NCBI GenBank assembly: GCA_016125165.1
Contig: WGMH01000001.1
Coordinates: 310,001-374,000, forward strand
Direction of reading: 5' to 3'
Length of the DNA stretch: 64,000 bases
Source: Alphaproteobacteria bacterium
GTDB taxonomy: Bacteria; Pseudomonadota; Alphaproteobacteria; Micropepsales; Micropepsaceae
The position numbers and the translations under genes are program-made. The notes under the pieces were generated by a model. That model had not been told where the DNA came from, did no database searches, and saw nothing but the letters and a program-made list of their open reading frames with translations. Numbering within the stretch: position 1 is the stretch's first letter; each line of letters opens with the position of its first letter. Below, one piece after another: positions 1 to 7,237 of this stretch.

Positions 1-2
1 TG

Positions 3-665
3 TGCCATGTACGAAACCGCGATGCCTTCTGGCTGATGCTCGGGCATCTGGCCACGGCACTATACTGGTTCAATCCGCTGATCTGGATTGTCGCGCGCAA
101 TCACCGCTTTGCCTTCGAGCTCGTCTGCGATGCGGATGCGACCGAAAACCTGGTCGCCACGCAGGATTATCTCACCGCGCTTTTGCGCACCGCGCAGAGT
201 CTGTTGCGGCCTTCGGCGCCCGCAGGCGTTGGCATGAGCGCGCAGGGGCTCAGCCGGCGCGTTCACGCCTTGCTGGAAAGGGAAACACCCATGAAGTCGC
301 TGCCCTCCTTTGCCAAACTCGCCGCCGCCGCCGCCAGCGCGCTTGTTCTCGGCGCATTCGCGACGGTGGATGTGGTATCGGCGCGCGAGCGTATCGATAC
401 CAGCCTGGAATCGCTGCTGAAGCCGGACGAAGCAATGCTCTATCTCGATGTCGCCAGCGGCATCACCGTTTGGGGCCATGATGCCGGGTTCATGTGCGGC
501 GACGATTCCCATTGCCAGTTCACGGTTCGCAGGGGGCGCGATTTGCGCCTGACAGTCGCCGCGGAGCGCCGCGTGACATGGACCGGCTGCAAAGCAGAAG
601 ACGATGGCCGCGCCTGCGTCATCCGCATTGATGGAACGCGCGCCCATGTGGTGGCCGCGCGCTGA
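3..665 (+). CDS. M56 (BlaR1-like) family membrane metallopeptidase, C-terminal part
   Basis: The reading frame is already open at the left edge, so the N-terminus is missing. The first residues, HVRNRDAFW followed by LYWFNPLIW and ACDAD-like ELVCDADA, match the segment after the HExxH zinc motif in M56/BlaR1 peptidases, which sense signals at the inner membrane and cleave partner regulators. A hydrophobic segment near residues 98-118 (SALVLGAFA) would be the last transmembrane helix, followed by a small periplasmic tail with two CxxD/C-like cysteines. Members are usually encoded beside a BlaI-type repressor; that partner would lie outside the window. The stop codon directly abuts the stop of the convergent next gene (TGATCA). 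Confidence 0.7.
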   Translation, partial: CHVRNRDAFWLMLGHLATALYWFNPLIWIVARNHRFAFELVCDADATENLVATQDYLTALLRTAQSLLRPSAPAGVGMSAQGLSRRVHALLERETPMKSLPSFAKLAAAAASALVLGAFATVDVVSARERIDTSLESLLKPDEAMLYLDVASGITVWGHDAGFMCGDDSHCQFTVRRGRDLRLTVAAERRVTWTGCKAEDDGRACVIRIDGTRAHVVAAR

Positions 666-1613
666 TCAGTTCACCGGGTCGTCCACCGTGAAACCCTTGG
701 CGCGCAGCCGTTCCAGCACGCCGTTCTTGCGCAGAAGCGCGTCGATCCCGACCACGATCAGAACCTTGCCGGGCTTCGAAAGCGCGTCGTCCACCTTTGC
801 CAGCGTGTCGCGCACCGAGCGTTCCCACAGTGCGCGCGCGGTCGAGACGGCAGCAAGGCATCGCTCGAAACGGCTCTGCCGGTAGGCAGCCATCAGCGCG
901 GCGAGATCGCCATCGGCCCAGGCTTCGGCGGAAGGCCGCGCGCTCGCCCGCAACTGGTCGATATCGTCGAGGGCATCGTTGACGCAGGCAAGATTCTGCT
1001 CCGCCGAGAGCTTGGGCAGTTCCTTCAGCATCTTCAGCGCGTCGTAATCGGCAATCGGCCGCATGGCCACGCCCGCATTGCGCGCGATCTTGCGCAGACG
1101 ATCCTCGAACACATCGCCGGCAAAGCCGCGCTTTTTCAGAACATCGCTTTCGAGCATCAGAGCCGCGATGGGCAGGCGATAATCCTCATAGCGGTCTGCG
1201 TCCCTGCCGGCTTCCTTGCGCGCGGCCATGAAACGGCCAAGCAGCGGCTCGGGCAGAACGCCTTCCACCTTGTCGTCGCCCGGCAGGTAGATTGCGTCGC
1301 GATTGGTGAGAAAGAACCAGATGCCGCCCAATATGCCCGCCGACGCGCGCGGCTGCGTGTAGATTGCCCGCGCGCCCGTCACCACCTTCTCAAGGCGCGC
1401 GCTGTTCCATTGCAATCCTTCCGGCAGCGGCTGCACCGCGCCCAGAATCCACACATGCGAATCCCCGCGCGAGACCTGCCACATTGCGGGCCCGCCTTCG
1501 TCGGCATTCACGACAACGGTTTCGACTTGGCTCCATTCCGGCAATGCATCGGTCTGCGCAGCGGCGGGCGCGGCGGCCAGAGCCGCGCAGATGCAGAAGG
1601 CGGCAATCCTCAA
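666..1613 (-). CDS. TraB/GumN family protein, secreted
   Basis: The product (about 315 aa) has a clear signal peptide ending in AAPAAAQ, then the TraB/GumN pattern: WQVSRGDSHVWILGAVQ at the start and a C-terminal KVLIVVGIDALLRKNG strand. Members are proposed periplasmic or outer-membrane-associated enzymes with a Tiki-like fold; the substrate is unknown. I chose the TTG at 1613 as start because it places the signal peptide at the N-terminus and overlaps the stop of the upstream gene by four bases (TTGA), implying translational coupling. The open frame continues upstream to 1769, but that part overlaps the upstream membrane protein gene and is not protein-like. It is the last gene of a three-gene operon. 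Confidence 0.75.
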   Translation of the reverse strand: MRIAAFCICAALAAAPAAAQTDALPEWSQVETVVVNADEGGPAMWQVSRGDSHVWILGAVQPLPEGLQWNSARLEKVVTGARAIYTQPRASAGILGGIWFFLTNRDAIYLPGDDKVEGVLPEPLLGRFMAARKEAGRDADRYEDYRLPIAALMLESDVLKKRGFAGDVFEDRLRKIARNAGVAMRPIADYDALKMLKELPKLSAEQNLACVNDALDDIDQLRASARPSAEAWADGDLAALMAAYRQSRFERCLAAVSTARALWERSVRDTLAKVDDALSKPGKVLIVVGIDALLRKNGVLERLRAKGFTVDDPVN

Positions 1614-2038
1614 AGCGCTTGATAGTGCCGCAGTCCCAGAAACCAAAGCACCGCCAGCACCGCATAGGTGATGTAGTTCATCTGCTTCGGCGTGATGCCC
1701 AGATGCGTGACGTCGTTGATAAGCGTAACGAGCCATGCGCCCTCTTCGCGATTTTTCGGGTTGCGCCATTTGCCGTCGCGCAGCCAGTTCTCGATGTTGT
1801 TGAGCATGCAGGCATCTTTGTTCAGCTTCCAGTGCAGGAAGACGAGCGGCAGAAAGCCGAGATAGAACAGAAGCACACCCACGCTGGGGATCAACCAGCC
1901 ACTGATGATGAACAGCATCACCGCGAAATGCAGATAGAAACAGAAATTGCCGAGCAGGTCGCGCTTTTGCGGGTGCTCGGGAATGGCGCTGGACAGATCG
2001 CTGCCCTCTTCTTCGCGTACCTCTTCGGTGGTGCTCAT
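1610..2038 (-). CDS. Small multi-pass membrane protein of unknown function
   Basis: A 142-residue protein with a charged N-terminus (MSTTEEVREEEG), two long hydrophobic stretches around residues 31-70 (LLGNFCFYLHFAVMLFII, then VGVLLFYLGFLPLVFLHW) and a third near the C-terminus (YITYAVLAVLWFLGL). I do not recognise the family. The start ATG overlaps the stop of the upstream esterase gene (ATGA) and its own stop overlaps the following TraB gene start. The three genes are therefore very likely co-transcribed and translationally coupled. A longer open frame up to 2419 is antisense-like noise inside the esterase gene. Confidence 0.65.
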   Translation of the reverse strand: MSTTEEVREEEGSDLSSAIPEHPQKRDLLGNFCFYLHFAVMLFIISGWLIPSVGVLLFYLGFLPLVFLHWKLNKDACMLNNIENWLRDGKWRNPKNREEGAWLVTLINDVTHLGITPKQMNYITYAVLAVLWFLGLRHYQAL

Positions 2039-2931
2039 TCCAGATGCGACCTCAGATAGCTGCCGATGCGGGCGATGGCATCGCGCCCTTCGGAGAGGAT
2101 GGGATGGAACGCATGCCACACATGGATCATGCCCGCCCATGATTCGAGCGAGACCTCGACGCCCGCGTTTTCGGCGCGCGCCTTCAACAGAAAGCTGTCG
2201 TCGTAAAGCGCTTCTTCGGTGCCCACCTGAATGAGCAGCGGCGGAAGGCCGGAAAGATCGGCGAAGGCCGGAGAGGCCAGCGGCGTCCTGGGATCGGCGC
2301 CGCCCAGATAGGCCGCTGCCATCTGATCGAGCCCTTCCTTGGCCACGATGGGATCGCGCTTGGCCCGCGCGCGATGCGCTTCGCCGCCCTGCGAAAGATC
2401 GGCCCATGGCGAAATGCACACCGCGCAGGCTGGCAGCGGAAGACCGCGCTCCTTCAGCGCGACCAGTGTGGCAACCGTCAAACCGCCGCCCGCGCTGTCG
2501 CCTGCAATGGCAAGCTGGTTCGCCGCCATGCCGCGATCAAGCAGGCCCTGATAGGCGGCCACCGCATCATCCACCGCGGCGGGATGCGGATGCTCGGGTG
2601 CAAGACGGTAATCGGCAGCGAACACGACAATGCCTGCCGCTTCGCCGATGGCCGAAGCCAGATGACGATGCGAACGCGGCGATCCGATCACATAGCCGCC
2701 ACCATGCAGATACAGCAGCGCCGCATCGGAACGCGCGCGTTTGGCGCGCAGCCATTCGCCCGCGACTCCGCCGAGCGCACCCGGCTCCACTTCCATGCCT
2801 TCGGGCGGTGGAAAGAAACTGGCCAGTGCATCGATCTGCGCGCGCTGTTCGGCAATCGTGCGTTCCTGCCGCTCATCCGCCGAAAGCTGTTCTAGGAATG
2901 CGCCCAGGGCGGCGCGATCCTTCACACCCAT
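2035..2931 (-). CDS. Alpha/beta hydrolase, hormone-sensitive lipase (HSL) family esterase
   Basis: A 298-residue enzyme with the HSL-family oxyanion motif HGGGYV and the nucleophile motif GDSAGGG (serine nucleophile). Further on are DPRTPLASPAFADL, which precedes the catalytic acid region, and a C-terminal MIHVWHAF that supplies the histidine. These enzymes hydrolyse short acyl esters in the cytoplasm. The start at 2931 (MGVKDRAALG) is preceded by GGGAGG at suitable spacing; the open frame extends upstream to 3099 but that part overlaps the divergent SCP2 gene. First gene of the coupled esterase, membrane protein, TraB operon. Confidence 0.85.
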   Translation of the reverse strand: MGVKDRAALGAFLEQLSADERQERTIAEQRAQIDALASFFPPPEGMEVEPGALGGVAGEWLRAKRARSDAALLYLHGGGYVIGSPRSHRHLASAIGEAAGIVVFAADYRLAPEHPHPAAVDDAVAAYQGLLDRGMAANQLAIAGDSAGGGLTVATLVALKERGLPLPACAVCISPWADLSQGGEAHRARAKRDPIVAKEGLDQMAAAYLGGADPRTPLASPAFADLSGLPPLLIQVGTEEALYDDSFLLKARAENAGVEVSLESWAGMIHVWHAFHPILSEGRDAIARIGSYLRSHLE

Positions 2932-3097
2932 GCTTCGTCCCTCCCGACCTGCAAAGACTAGGGCCAGCGGGGGCGAAGGCCAAGCCGGGTGCTCCCCATG
3001 AAAAGGCGCCGTTTCCGGGTGTTGTCCCCCCTCCTGACAAATGCTCATATGGGATTGGCGCACCGCAGGAACGCCGAATTCACGGGAGGCAGGACGC

Positions 3098-3421
3098 ATG
3101 AGCGCGGAGACGGTTCAGCAGATCATCACGCAGATGGGCGCGGCCCTTGGCGCCAACTCCGGCCTTGGCGGCACGCTCAAATTCGATTTCGGCGATGCAG
3201 GATCTGTGCTCATCGACGGCAAATCGACACCCAATTCCGTTTCGGATGGTGCGGGCAAAACTGCCGATACCACGATTTCTCTCAGCCTCGACACGTTCGA
3301 GAAAATGGTCAAAGGCGAGCTGGATGGCACCTCCGCCTTCATGCAGGGCAAGCTGCGCGTGGCGGGCGACATGAGCCTTGCCATGAAACTTGGCCCTATC
3401 CTCGCAAAGGCGCGCGGCTGA
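3098..3421 (+). CDS. SCP2 sterol-binding domain protein
   Basis: A 107-residue single-domain protein. The pattern GTLKFDFGDAGSVLIDG, DTTISLSLDTFEKMVKGELD and AFMQGKLRVAGDMSLAMKL is typical of the SCP2 fold, which binds lipids or acyl-CoA in a hydrophobic tunnel. The start ATG at 3098 follows GGGAGGCAGGACGC. Its stop overlaps the proposed start of the lysophospholipase gene by four bases, so lipid binding and lipid hydrolysis appear to be made together. Confidence 0.85.
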   Translation: MSAETVQQIITQMGAALGANSGLGGTLKFDFGDAGSVLIDGKSTPNSVSDGAGKTADTTISLSLDTFEKMVKGELDGTSAFMQGKLRVAGDMSLAMKLGPILAKARG

Positions 3422-4350
3422 TCGCCTCGTCGTCATTCCGGTTCATTGCGGCAGGCGACGGCATCACGCTGCGCACCGCCGTTTTCGAACACGCGCCCAC
3501 CTCAACGCCGTGCGGTGTTTGCGTGCTCTTGAGCGGGCAAACCGAATTCATCGAAAAATACGAAGAGGTGATCGGCGAGCTTCAGGCGCGCGGCTTCACC
3601 GTGGCCACGATGGATTGGCGCGGTCAGGGCGGCTCGGATCGTCTTCTGCCCGATCGTCTGAAGGCCCATATTTGTGACTTCACGCAATATGACGACGACC
3701 TGCGATCCTTCATGCAGCAGGTCGTCATGCCGCTTGGCGATGCCAGGCCGATCGCACTCGCGCATTCGATGGGTGGTCACATCCTTTTGCGCGCGCTGCA
3801 TGAGAATCCCGCTCTGGTGTCTGCAGCGGTGTTGAGCGCACCCATGCTGCGGGCGTCCACGCGCGGTTATCCGCGCTGGCTCGCACGCGCGCTCACGGCG
3901 ATCCAGAATCTCACGGGCCGCAGGAATGCGTGGGTGCTCGGTATGGCCGGGCGCGATCCGGTCTCCATGACCTTCGATGCACAGCTCGTCACCAGCGATG
4001 TCGCACGCTTTGAACGCAATCGCCAGCTCTGTGCCGATCATCCGGATTTGCGTCTGGCCGGCCCCACCTGGGGGTGGCTCGAAGCGGCCTATCGCACCAT
4101 GGCCATGATGATGGCGCCGGGTTATGCCGAAGCCATCACCACACCCATTCTTCTCATCGGCGCGGGCAAGGACCGCATCGTCGATACCGAAGCCGCGCGC
4201 ACTTTCACGCCACGCCTGCCCAACGGCACCTATCTCGAACTCGCCGATGCCGAGCACGAAATCCTGATGGAGCGCGACGATATCCGCGCCCGCTTCTGGG
4301 CGGCATTTGACGGGTTTGCGAGGAAGATCAAGGGCTATCCAATACCCTAG
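3418..4350 (+). CDS. Alpha/beta hydrolase, PldB-like lysophospholipase / monoacylglycerol lipase
   Basis: About 310 residues with the PldB-type sequence TEFIEKYEEVIGEL, DWRGQGGSD, nucleophile AHSMGGH, the acid region GAGKDRIVDTEA and catalytic histidine in DAEHEILMER. Family members cleave acyl chains from lysophospholipids or monoglycerides. No ATG, GTG or TTG lies early enough to keep the first beta strand (FRFIAAGDGITLRTAVF). The best start is a CTG at 3418 that overlaps the SCP2 stop (CTGA) and has AAGG about seven bases upstream; a GTG at 3520 would remove the conserved N-terminal strand. The nucleophile elbow has Ala instead of the usual first Gly, which occurs in this subfamily. Confidence 0.8.
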   Translation: MIASSSFRFIAAGDGITLRTAVFEHAPTSTPCGVCVLLSGQTEFIEKYEEVIGELQARGFTVATMDWRGQGGSDRLLPDRLKAHICDFTQYDDDLRSFMQQVVMPLGDARPIALAHSMGGHILLRALHENPALVSAAVLSAPMLRASTRGYPRWLARALTAIQNLTGRRNAWVLGMAGRDPVSMTFDAQLVTSDVARFERNRQLCADHPDLRLAGPTWGWLEAAYRTMAMMMAPGYAEAITTPILLIGAGKDRIVDTEAARTFTPRLPNGTYLELADAEHEILMERDDIRARFWAAFDGFARKIKGYPIP

Positions 4351-4414
4351 CATAGAAAATACATATATATATCAATATCTTATAGAACAGCAGGTCAAGC
4401 GTTGGGTTTCGTTT

Positions 4415-4440
4415 GTTTCGAATAATCTAGGTTTCGAATA
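4415..4440 (+). promoter_or_regulatory. Direct repeat pair upstream of the HTH/PIN module, candidate operator
   Basis: The 10-mer GTTTCGAATA occurs at 4415-4424 and again at 4431-4440, 16 bases centre to centre, within an AT-rich stretch (4351-4496) that contrasts with the GC-rich surroundings. The position ahead of a DNA-binding antitoxin gene suggests an autoregulatory operator; this is inference from position and repetition only. Confidence 0.4.
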
Positions 4441-4496
4441 TTGCGTTTACGGATTTCATGTCCATATATGCAGGTACGGGTCTCAGGAGACAGTTC

Positions 4497-4955
4497 ATGC
4501 GTGCGCCACATTCAATGCGCGAAAGGCCAGACGCGATCCTGCCCAGCAAGAAGGACGCGGAGCTGGCTACGGAATCCAGCCGCATCCTGTCTGCGCTGAA
4601 GGGCGACGGCGCATTCCGGGTTCAACTGGAAGGTGGGCAGGAACTCGTACTGCCGTCAGCGGTGAAGACATTGCTCATGCACCTCCTTACAGAGATGTCG
4701 CGCGGCAACGCAGTAACGATCATTCCTATCCACGCGGAACTGACAACACAGGAAGCTGCCGACGTCCTCAACGTGTCACGCCCCTACCTGATCGGGCTAC
4801 TGGAAAAGGGAGAACTCCCGCATCACATGGTCGGAACGCACAGGCGTGTCAAATTCGAGGATATTTCGGCTTATAGGAAAAAAAGAGAACAGCAGCGCGA
4901 AGAAGCAATGGAAGAACTTGCCAAGCAGGCTCAGGAAATGGGCATGGGGTACTGA
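4497..4955 (+). CDS. Antitoxin with excisionase-type helix-turn-helix
   Basis: A 152-residue protein. Residues around 80-130 contain LTTQEAADVLNVSRPYLIGLLEKGELPHH-like winged helix sequence followed by HRRVKFEDI, the hallmark of excisionase/MerR-like DNA-binding domains. The C-terminus is a charged helix (KKREQQREEAMEELAKQAQE) that probably wraps the toxin. The start at 4497 follows CAGGAGAC; an in-frame ATG at 4458 lacks a ribosome binding site. The stop is followed immediately by the toxin start codon. This architecture is found in PIN-toxin modules in which the antitoxin is an HTH protein rather than a VapB type. Confidence 0.75.
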   Translation: MRAPHSMRERPDAILPSKKDAELATESSRILSALKGDGAFRVQLEGGQELVLPSAVKTLLMHLLTEMSRGNAVTIIPIHAELTTQEAADVLNVSRPYLIGLLEKGELPHHMVGTHRRVKFEDISAYRKKREQQREEAMEELAKQAQEMGMGY

Positions 4956-5537
4956 TTGTCTCGCTACGCCGTCATCTACGATGCGTGCGTTCTGTATCCA
5001 GCGCCTTTACGCGACCTTCTCATTCAACTCGCATCCGCGAACCTGTTCCGCGCGCAATGGACAGAACAGATACAGGACGAATGGTCCCGAAATCTTCGGG
5101 CGAACAGACCTGATATTGATCCGAAAACCATGGATCGCACGAAAGAGCTGATGAACAGGGCGCTCATGGACAGTCTCGTGAGCGGTTACGAACGCCACAT
5201 TCCCTCGATCCAACTGCCCGACCCTAAAGACCGCCATATCGTCGCCGCAGCGATACAGGCCAAGGCCGACGCAATCGTCACATTCAACCTGAAGGATTTT
5301 CCGCTTGCGATATTGCGACCGCTGAATCTTGAGGCGATCCATCCAGACGATTTTCTGACTTTTCAGTTTGACCTCAACGAAGCAACCGTCATTCAGGCTG
5401 CGACCGCGATCTGCCGCCGTCTCCGGAACCCACGCAGAAGCGGTGCGGAATATCTCGATATCCTGCTTGCGCAGCGCCTTCCGAAAATCGTGACGGCGCT
5501 CAGGCCCTACGAGGAGATAATTCAAACGTCTCGCTGA
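4956..5537 (+). CDS. PIN-domain toxin, probable ribonuclease
   Basis: A 193-residue PIN-fold protein: VIYDACVLYPAPLRDLL at the N-terminus supplies the first acidic residue, DPKDRHIVAAAIQAKAD the central pair, and IVTFNLKDFP the last conserved segment. PIN proteins are metal-dependent RNases, here probably silenced by the preceding antitoxin. The start codon is a TTG placed directly after the antitoxin stop with no gap, so expression likely depends on translational coupling. The C-terminal 70 residues after IHPDDFL are an extension beyond the minimal PIN domain, seen in this PIN_3-like group. Confidence 0.8.
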   Translation: MSRYAVIYDACVLYPAPLRDLLIQLASANLFRAQWTEQIQDEWSRNLRANRPDIDPKTMDRTKELMNRALMDSLVSGYERHIPSIQLPDPKDRHIVAAAIQAKADAIVTFNLKDFPLAILRPLNLEAIHPDDFLTFQFDLNEATVIQAATAICRRLRNPRRSGAEYLDILLAQRLPKIVTALRPYEEIIQTSR

Positions 5538-5654
5538 TTTTGTGCGCGCCCGCGTGGCGCTGTTTTCCACACACCCTTGCCAATATTTTCAATTGCTTGC
5601 CACGCATTTCGCGTCCTTTCTCCACACGCGTCGCCATGGCCGTAAGATCGGCGC

Positions 5655-6008
5655 ATGGACAACGAACAGCTTGCCGGAGCGCATCCGGCCGGCGCGCCCG
5701 TTTCGCAACCGGCGCCGCCTGCACAATCGACCGAATATCTTCTGAATGGCTTTCTCGCGGAATGCCTGGGGCTTGCCCGCAATCTGGCTGTCCGCGTGCC
5801 GGATGACCTGTTCGACCGGGGCGACGGCACCACGATCACGCTCGACATGTTCAGCCAGCTTGTGGCGATGGGGAACAAGGTCGGTCAGACTCTGGCCACC
5901 CTGCGCGGCGAGCGGGGCGAGCGCCGCCACGTCACGATGGAGTATGTCCATCATGACGCCTCCCCACCCCCTCCCCCCGAAAACGGGCCAAAACTGCAAA
6001 ACGACTAA
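5655..6008 (+). CDS. Hypothetical protein, first gene of a two-gene cassette
   Basis: A 117-residue protein with a proline/alanine-rich N-terminus, a central helical segment (TEYLLNGFLAECLGLARNLAVRV) and a second conserved-looking block (TTITLDMFSQLVAMGNKVGQTLATLRGERGE), ending in a proline run. It has no signal peptide or membrane segment. I do not recognise a function. It is followed four bases later by a gene of the GNRNALKxG type, and the two likely form one unit. The C-terminal proline run arises from a C-rich tract at 5960-5980. Confidence 0.55.
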   Translation: MDNEQLAGAHPAGAPVSQPAPPAQSTEYLLNGFLAECLGLARNLAVRVPDDLFDRGDGTTITLDMFSQLVAMGNKVGQTLATLRGERGERRHVTMEYVHHDASPPPPPENGPKLQND

Positions 6009-6012
6009 CCCC

Positions 6013-6330
6013 ATGACGGATATGGATTTCACGTCAATAGCCGGCCGCGCGCCGGGTGGACAAGTGGCCAACCGCAATGCCCTGAAGACCGGCCTTCACA
6101 CCGCCGAGATGCGCGCGCTGCGGGCGCGGTTCGCGCAACTGCGGAAGACCTTTCGCATTATACAGTCTCGCGCCGAGGCCGAGATCATGGTCGCTCGTCA
6201 GATGCGCAAATTGCGCCCATACATCGTTGCACAGAATTGCTTTGACCTTCAGGCCGCCACACGGCCACCCTTGCCCCGCTCCGCAAAACAGGAAACACCC
6301 CATGGAAACGCGCAAACTCGGAACCTCTGA
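6013..6330 (+). CDS. Small basic protein of the GNRNALKxG type
   Basis: A 105-residue basic protein starting MTDMDFTSIAGRAPGG with the motif ANRNALKTGLHTAEMRALR, followed by a helix rich in Arg. Proteins with GNRNALKHG near the N-terminus are common in alphaproteobacterial genomes and resemble the N-terminal region of phage terminase small subunits, but a function is not established. The last ~30 codons overlap the start of the aldo/keto reductase gene in another frame and look unstructured, so the C-terminus may be eroded. A relative of this motif is encoded at 15364-15654. Confidence 0.5.
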   Translation: MTDMDFTSIAGRAPGGQVANRNALKTGLHTAEMRALRARFAQLRKTFRIIQSRAEAEIMVARQMRKLRPYIVAQNCFDLQAATRPPLPRSAKQETPHGNAQTRNL

Positions 6331-7237
6331 TCTCACCGTCTCCGTTGTCGGTCTTGGCTGCAACAATTTCGGCATGCTGCCCATCGAGCGTTCGCGCGAG
6401 GTGGTGCATCACGCGCTGGATTCGGGGATCACGCTGTTCGATACGGCGGACATCTATGGCAATCGCGGTGGTTCGGAAACGCAGCTCGGCGCCATTCTGG
6501 GGCCGCGACGCAAGGATATCGTGCTTGCCACCAAGTTCGGCATGGCGATGGATGATGCGGGCACCAAAGTGGGAGCGGCGAAGAGTTATGTGCTCAAGGC
6601 CTGCGAGGACAGCCTGCGCCGCCTGCGCACCGATGTGATCGACCTTTATCAGCTTCATCAGCCTGATCCGAAAACACCGATTGAAGAAACACTCGATGCG
6701 CTGAACCAGCTCGTGCAGGAGGGGAAGGTTCGCTACATCGGCTGCTCCAACCTGCCCGGCTGGCAGGTCGTCGAAGCGGCATGGACATCCCGGACAAAAG
6801 GTTATGCGTCCTTTGTATCCGCGCAGGATGAATACAGTCTCGTCATGCGTGATATTGAGCGCGAACTCATTCCGGCGCTGAAGAAATACGCCATGGGCCT
6901 TCTGCCCTATTTCCCGCTGGCCTCGGGCCTTCTCACCGGCAAATACAGCGGCGGCAACATTCCCGAAGGCACGCGCATGGCGATGATGAAGCGGCTGGCG
7001 GATCGCTACATGACCGCAGCCAATCTCGCCACCGTCGAAAAACTCGATGCCTTCTGCAAGGCGCGCGGACGCACGTTGCTGGAACTTGCATTCTCCTGGC
7101 TTCTGATGAACCCGGTGCTGACGAGCGTCATTGCCGGTGCGACCCGGCCCGAGCAGATCGATCAGAACATCGCCGCCGCAGGCTGGAAGCTGTCCGCGGA
7201 GGAACTCGCCGAAGTGGACAGGATCACGAAACGCTGA
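6302..7237 (+). CDS. Aldo/keto reductase
   Basis: A 311-residue NAD(P)H-dependent oxidoreductase of the AKR superfamily, (beta/alpha)8 barrel. The catalytic tetrad is visible: Asp and Tyr in FDTADIYGNRGGSE, Lys in VLATKFG, and His in LYQLHQPD. The cofactor region near the C-terminus (SVIAGATRPEQIDQNIAAAGW) is also typical. The start METRKLGTSDL at 6302 follows AGGAAAC and matches the usual family N-terminus; the open frame upstream belongs to the preceding small gene. The substrate cannot be predicted. Confidence 0.9.
   Translation: METRKLGTSDLTVSVVGLGCNNFGMLPIERSREVVHHALDSGITLFDTADIYGNRGGSETQLGAILGPRRKDIVLATKFGMAMDDAGTKVGAAKSYVLKACEDSLRRLRTDVIDLYQLHQPDPKTPIEETLDALNQLVQEGKVRYIGCSNLPGWQVVEAAWTSRTKGYASFVSAQDEYSLVMRDIERELIPALKKYAMGLLPYFPLASGLLTGKYSGGNIPEGTRMAMMKRLADRYMTAANLATVEKLDAFCKARGRTLLELAFSWLLMNPVLTSVIAGATRPEQIDQNIAAAGWKLSAEELAEVDRITKR

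Noticed and set aside
4307..4876. 189-codon frame overlapping the antitoxin gene
   Set aside because: No domain, poor start context, and the antitoxin frame has a clear HTH and ribosome binding site.
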